Assembly (NCBI GenBank): GCA_014238595.1
Contig: JABAAV010000069.1
Span: 1-8,557, forward strand
Direction: 5' to 3'
Length of the DNA stretch: 8,557 bases
Origin: Myxococcales bacterium
GTDB lineage: Bacteria > Myxococcota_A > Polyangia > Haliangiales > J016
In this document: positions 6,210 to 8,557 of the stretch, piece by piece
Position numbering within the stretch: the stretch's first letter is position 1
Layout of the letters: the number at the start of each line of letters is the position of its first letter
Position numbers and translations under genes: made by a program
The notes under the pieces: generated by a model
Told to the model about the DNA's origin: nothing
The model's input: only the letters and a program-made list of their open reading frames with translations
Databases searched by the model: none

Positions 6210-8018
6210 ATGTCAAACATTGCTCACATGCGTCTTTTGGTACAGTTTGCTGCATCTGTTCTTATTTTACATGTTCTTATATTCATTTTTGTCTTCAATG
6301 GCTCATTGGATCCAATAGGTCCAGACTCTTACATGCGTTTGTTACGGGTTGAATTGTTATGGAACACTGGAGAATGGTTTAATAATGTTATCGACAGAGC
6401 CAACGCTCCTTTTGGACATGAACTACATTGGACAAGAGTATTTGATCTCATCATTCTTTTCGGTTCTTTACCTTTTATAATTTTCGTAGAACCAAGCCAA
6501 GCCATTGCATGGTCAGGAATGTTGATTTCACCATTGCTTCATATAGGCACAGGTTTTTTGATTTACAAAACAACAACCCCGATTCTGAAACGAGAAACGG
6601 GAATATTTGCTATGTTTTTAACAATGACAGCCATACCTGTCATCGCATCATATCTTCCAGGGCGTAGTGATCATCACTCTCTACAATTATTACTCTTAGT
6701 CGCTACACTATGTTCGTTGATCCATTTGATGGATAACGAAAAAAAACGACTCCATTGGGCAGCATGCATGGGGGTCACTTTGGGCTTAGGATTATGGGTA
6801 AGCAGTGAAGCATTATTCTTGCTTCTGTTTATATCAGGATACTTTGGATTGTTGTGGATAATCAAAGGCAATGTGTTTTCTAAAGCAAATTTTATATTTC
6901 ACCTGATGTTAACAGGAACAATCACACTGGCTGTTATTACAGAACATCCTTTTGAAGCATGGGGTCAGATTGAATATGATCGTATCTCTATTGTTCATCT
7001 TTATTTGAGCCTATGTATGTTAACAGTTTTTGGTATTATTAATGTCTTAGAAAAATATCAGTTTTCACATAAAACAATTTATCGAATCATTGGAGGCATC
7101 ATCGCAATCATAGCCGTCTTCGTTGCCATGATTCTTGTTTATCCTCTTTTTTTTAATGGACCAATGGCTATGGTCAATCCTCGAATACACGATACATGGC
7201 ATGACCATATCGTAGAAATGAAATCGCTTGTTCCAAGGGATAGAGTATCGTTATCGACAATGATTTATGCCGTTGGAGCACCTATTTTGAGCCTCGGTTT
7301 TCTTACATTATATATCTTTAAAAACAAACAAAATCGTTTTTCATGGATATTTTTATATTGTTTATTGTTTCTATATCTCATTTTATCGATCAAACATTTG
7401 CGGTTTTCTTCAACACTCGCTCTTTTAAGTGTCATCCCTATGGCTATACTGATTCATGAAATCTCGGGATTAACAAAAACGTTTCTCAGAGCATTGTATC
7501 GTATTTTTATTACTATAGCTGTTGTTTTTGGTCCATTGCTCATCAGTCAATGCATCAAACCTGCATCAAACAATGCTTCAGCACTGCCACACTGTTCTAT
7601 CAAACAGTTAGCTCAATTTCTTAATCAACCAGTATATCAAAACAAATCTCATATTATTGCAGGAAATCTCTCTTTTGGACCTGAATTACTTTATCGAACT
7701 CATCACCGTGTCATTGCTACACCATATCATCGCAATGATGAGGGAACACTCGCTGTTTATGACATATTAACCAAATCCAATAAGGACAGTCTTTATTGGA
7801 TCAAAAAACATCATGTTGATTTGATTTTTCTTTGTCCCAATCAAGGTGAATATGAAGTGTTTCAACAACCATTTATCAACAATGCTTCACCTTCATTGTA
7901 TCAAAACTTGATCGATGACAAACCACCGTCATGGCTCACTCCCATTGTTTTGCCAATTGATTTATCCAATTTTTTATTATACGCAGTGTCTCAAGATAAA
8001 ATACCTTCTTCTCATTAA
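6210..8018 (+). CDS. Polytopic GT-C / STT3-like membrane glycosyltransferase homologue
   Basis: 602 residues from ATG 6210 (a TTG directly before it at 6207 is less likely). The start is 8 bases after the upstream stop, so the two genes are probably co-transcribed and translationally coupled; no Shine-Dalgarno is seen. About ten to twelve hydrophobic segments occupy residues 10-445, and a soluble domain fills 455-602. The first extracytoplasmic loop has DPIGPDSYMRLLRVELLW (D39, R43), then NAPFGHELHWTR. A later loop has PGRSDHHSLQ (D154-H155-H156), and SSE lies at 198-200. This arrangement resembles the acidic DxD-type and D-H-H loops of STT3/AglB-like oligosaccharyltransferases and other lipid-phosphosugar-dependent GT-C enzymes. 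The donor and acceptor cannot be inferred, and there are no other glycan genes in the window. The last 40 codons are repeated downstream as a decayed copy. No terminator in its own direction is visible. Confidence 0.72.
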   Translation: MSNIAHMRLLVQFAASVLILHVLIFIFVFNGSLDPIGPDSYMRLLRVELLWNTGEWFNNVIDRANAPFGHELHWTRVFDLIILFGSLPFIIFVEPSQAIAWSGMLISPLLHIGTGFLIYKTTTPILKRETGIFAMFLTMTAIPVIASYLPGRSDHHSLQLLLLVATLCSLIHLMDNEKKRLHWAACMGVTLGLGLWVSSEALFLLLFISGYFGLLWIIKGNVFSKANFIFHLMLTGTITLAVITEHPFEAWGQIEYDRISIVHLYLSLCMLTVFGIINVLEKYQFSHKTIYRIIGGIIAIIAVFVAMILVYPLFFNGPMAMVNPRIHDTWHDHIVEMKSLVPRDRVSLSTMIYAVGAPILSLGFLTLYIFKNKQNRFSWIFLYCLLFLYLILSIKHLRFSSTLALLSVIPMAILIHEISGLTKTFLRALYRIFITIAVVFGPLLISQCIKPASNNASALPHCSIKQLAQFLNQPVYQNKSHIIAGNLSFGPELLYRTHHRVIATPYHRNDEGTLAVYDILTKSNKDSLYWIKKHHVDLIFLCPNQGEYEVFQQPFINNASPSLYQNLIDDKPPSWLTPIVLPIDLSNFLLYAVSQDKIPSSH

Positions 8019-8019
8019 G
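7901..8019 (+). repeat. Direct repeat, intact copy: 3' end of the STT3-like gene
   Basis: These 119 bases, which include the TAA stop at 8016-8018, recur at 8078-8196 without a gap. I count 19 differences (about 84% identity). The longest identical run spans 7981-8003 (including CAGTGTCTCAAGATAAAATA). This is the coding copy, giving residues from QNLIDDKPPSWL to the C-terminus. Confidence 0.93.
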
Positions 8020-8077
8020 CTCACTCTTTCGTACTCTTGAAAAAATTTAGACCTATTTCATCTATCATTTTATTGGA

Positions 8078-8196
8078 TCAAAACCTGATCGATGACAAAT
8101 CACCGTCATGATTTATTTCCATTGTCTTACCAATTGATCTGTCTAATTTGTGATTAGACGCAGTGTCTCAAGATAAAATATTGTCTTATCATTAAG
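8078..8196 (+). pseudogene. Degenerate second copy of the STT3-like gene 3' end
   Basis: This aligns without gaps to 7901-8019 at an offset of 177 bases (59 codons), so the frame is kept. Translated in that frame it reads QNLIDDKSPS, stop, FISIVLPIDLSNL, stop, LDAVSQDKILSYH, stop. The internal stops are TGA at 8109-8111, where the live copy has TGG (Trp), and TGA at 8154-8156 minus one codon step in the SNL/LDA region. Many changes are synonymous (TTG to CTG, GTT to GTC, TTG to TTA, TCC to TCT) and most are transitions. It is either a relict of a tandem paralogue or a partial duplication that has decayed. It has no start of its own. Confidence 0.85.
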
Positions 8197-8254
8197 ATAA
8201 ACATGCTATTTTAAAAGCTTCAACCTATCATTTACGTTGTTAGATATAAAAAAA

Positions 8255-8278
8255 GGGGCTGTCGATAACGACAGCCCC
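8255..8278 (-). terminator. Rho-independent terminator of the rRNA operon
   Basis: A perfect 10-base-pair stem (GGGGCTGTCG at 8255-8264 with CGACAGCCCC at 8269-8278) and an ATAA/TTAT loop. On the minus strand it is followed by seven T (8254-8248). It begins 12 bases beyond the 3' end of 5S. There is no T run on the plus-strand side, so it should act mainly on minus-strand transcripts. Confidence 0.95.
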
Positions 8279-8290
8279 TCAAAGAAAAAA

Positions 8291-8406
8291 CCCGGCGGCT
8301 TCCTACTCTCCCACAGAGTCTCCCCTGCAGTACCATCGGCCTAAGAGAGCTTAACTACCGTGTTCGGGATGGGAACGGGTGTGGCATCTCTGGTATCACC
8401 GCCGGA
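8291..8406 (-). rRNA. rrf: 5S ribosomal RNA
   Basis: On the minus strand the 5' arm CCGGCGG pairs with the 3' arm CCGCCGG. The internal sequence has the typical 5S landmarks: CACACCCGTTCCCATCCCGA, CACGGTAGTTAAGC and GCCGATGGTACTGC. The length of about 116 bases is usual. The exact ends are estimated from the terminal helix. Confidence 0.96.
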
Positions 8407-8423
8407 AACTGAACACGCGACTA

Positions 8424-8441
8424 ACGAAGCCTTAGCTTCGT
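8424..8441 (-). other. Hairpin in the 23S-5S spacer
   Basis: ACGAAGC (8424-8430) and GCTTCGT (8435-8441) form a seven-pair stem with a four-base loop. It lies in the roughly 97-base spacer between 23S and 5S, about 18 bases before the 5S 5' end. It is probably a processing structure; no tRNA is encoded in this spacer. Confidence 0.55.
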
Positions 8442-8503
8442 CCAACAAATCTCTTATGTTTATGATGTCCACCCTGTGTGTCACAAATTAATGTAAAAAA
8501 AAA

Positions 8504-8557
8504 GGTGGTCAAGCCTCACGACCAATTAGTACTGGTTAGCTTCACATATTGCTATGC
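8504..8557 (-). rRNA. rrl: 23S ribosomal RNA, 3' end only
   Basis: Minus-strand sequence with AAGCTAACCAGTACTAATTG, then GTCGTGAGGCTTGACC matches the conserved last 50 bases of bacterial 23S rRNA. The gene continues beyond the right edge of the window. The mature 3' end is estimated at about 8502-8504, just before a run of nine T on that strand. Confidence 0.95.

Noticed and set aside
1..8557. CRISPR array, insertion sequence, integrase or attachment site
   Set aside because: No regularly spaced repeats, transposase-like frame, terminal inverted repeats, or duplicated tRNA 3' end was found despite the tRNA and rRNA genes.

Overview
The window is AT-rich bacterial chromosome ending in the 3' part of an rRNA operon (end of 23S, complete 5S, rho-independent terminator), all on the minus strand. 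It also carries a free-standing tRNA-Ala(UGC). The gene types (WG.../VG-repeat propeller protein, MscS channel, secreted c-type cytochrome P460, HAMP-SpoIIE sensor phosphatase, caspase-fold protein, STT3-like membrane protein) suggest a free-living, double-membraned proteobacterial-type organism. The DxWW phosphatase motif and the SGH...SAC protein recall Bdellovibrionota/Myxococcota-like lineages, but I cannot place the organism from sequence alone. Only one of five protein starts has a clear Shine-Dalgarno sequence.

Layout. 1-305: C-terminal remnant of a repeat protein, possibly frameshifted at the window edge. 327-1517 (+): MscS-family channel. 1594-1629: hairpin terminator shared with the convergent cytochrome P460 gene (2236-1667, minus). 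2237-2567: divergent control region with a recognisable promoter on each strand. 2568-4553 (+): membrane sensor with a HAMP and a PP2C/SpoIIE phosphatase domain. 4569-4641 (-): tRNA-Ala with a near-consensus promoter at 4656-4684. 5029-6201 (+) and 6210-8018 (+): a two-gene unit separated by 8 bases, encoding a caspase-like cysteine peptidase homologue and a GT-C/STT3-like polytopic membrane protein. 8019-8250: no live gene, but it holds a decayed second copy of the 3' end of the membrane-protein gene. 8255-8278 (-): rRNA terminator; 8291-8406 (-): 5S; 8504-8557 (-): 3' end of 23S.

How the parts may work together. MscS (osmotic relief), P460 (periplasmic haem enzyme for hydroxylamine/NO-type chemistry) and the sensor phosphatase (external signal converted to dephosphorylation of a cytoplasmic partner, absent from this window) look like independent envelope or stress functions. 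The least explained unit is the tightly coupled caspase-like plus STT3-like pair. The clearest unusual DNA structure is the ungapped 119-base degenerate repeat at offset 177, in which the second copy is frame-preserved but carries two internal stops.
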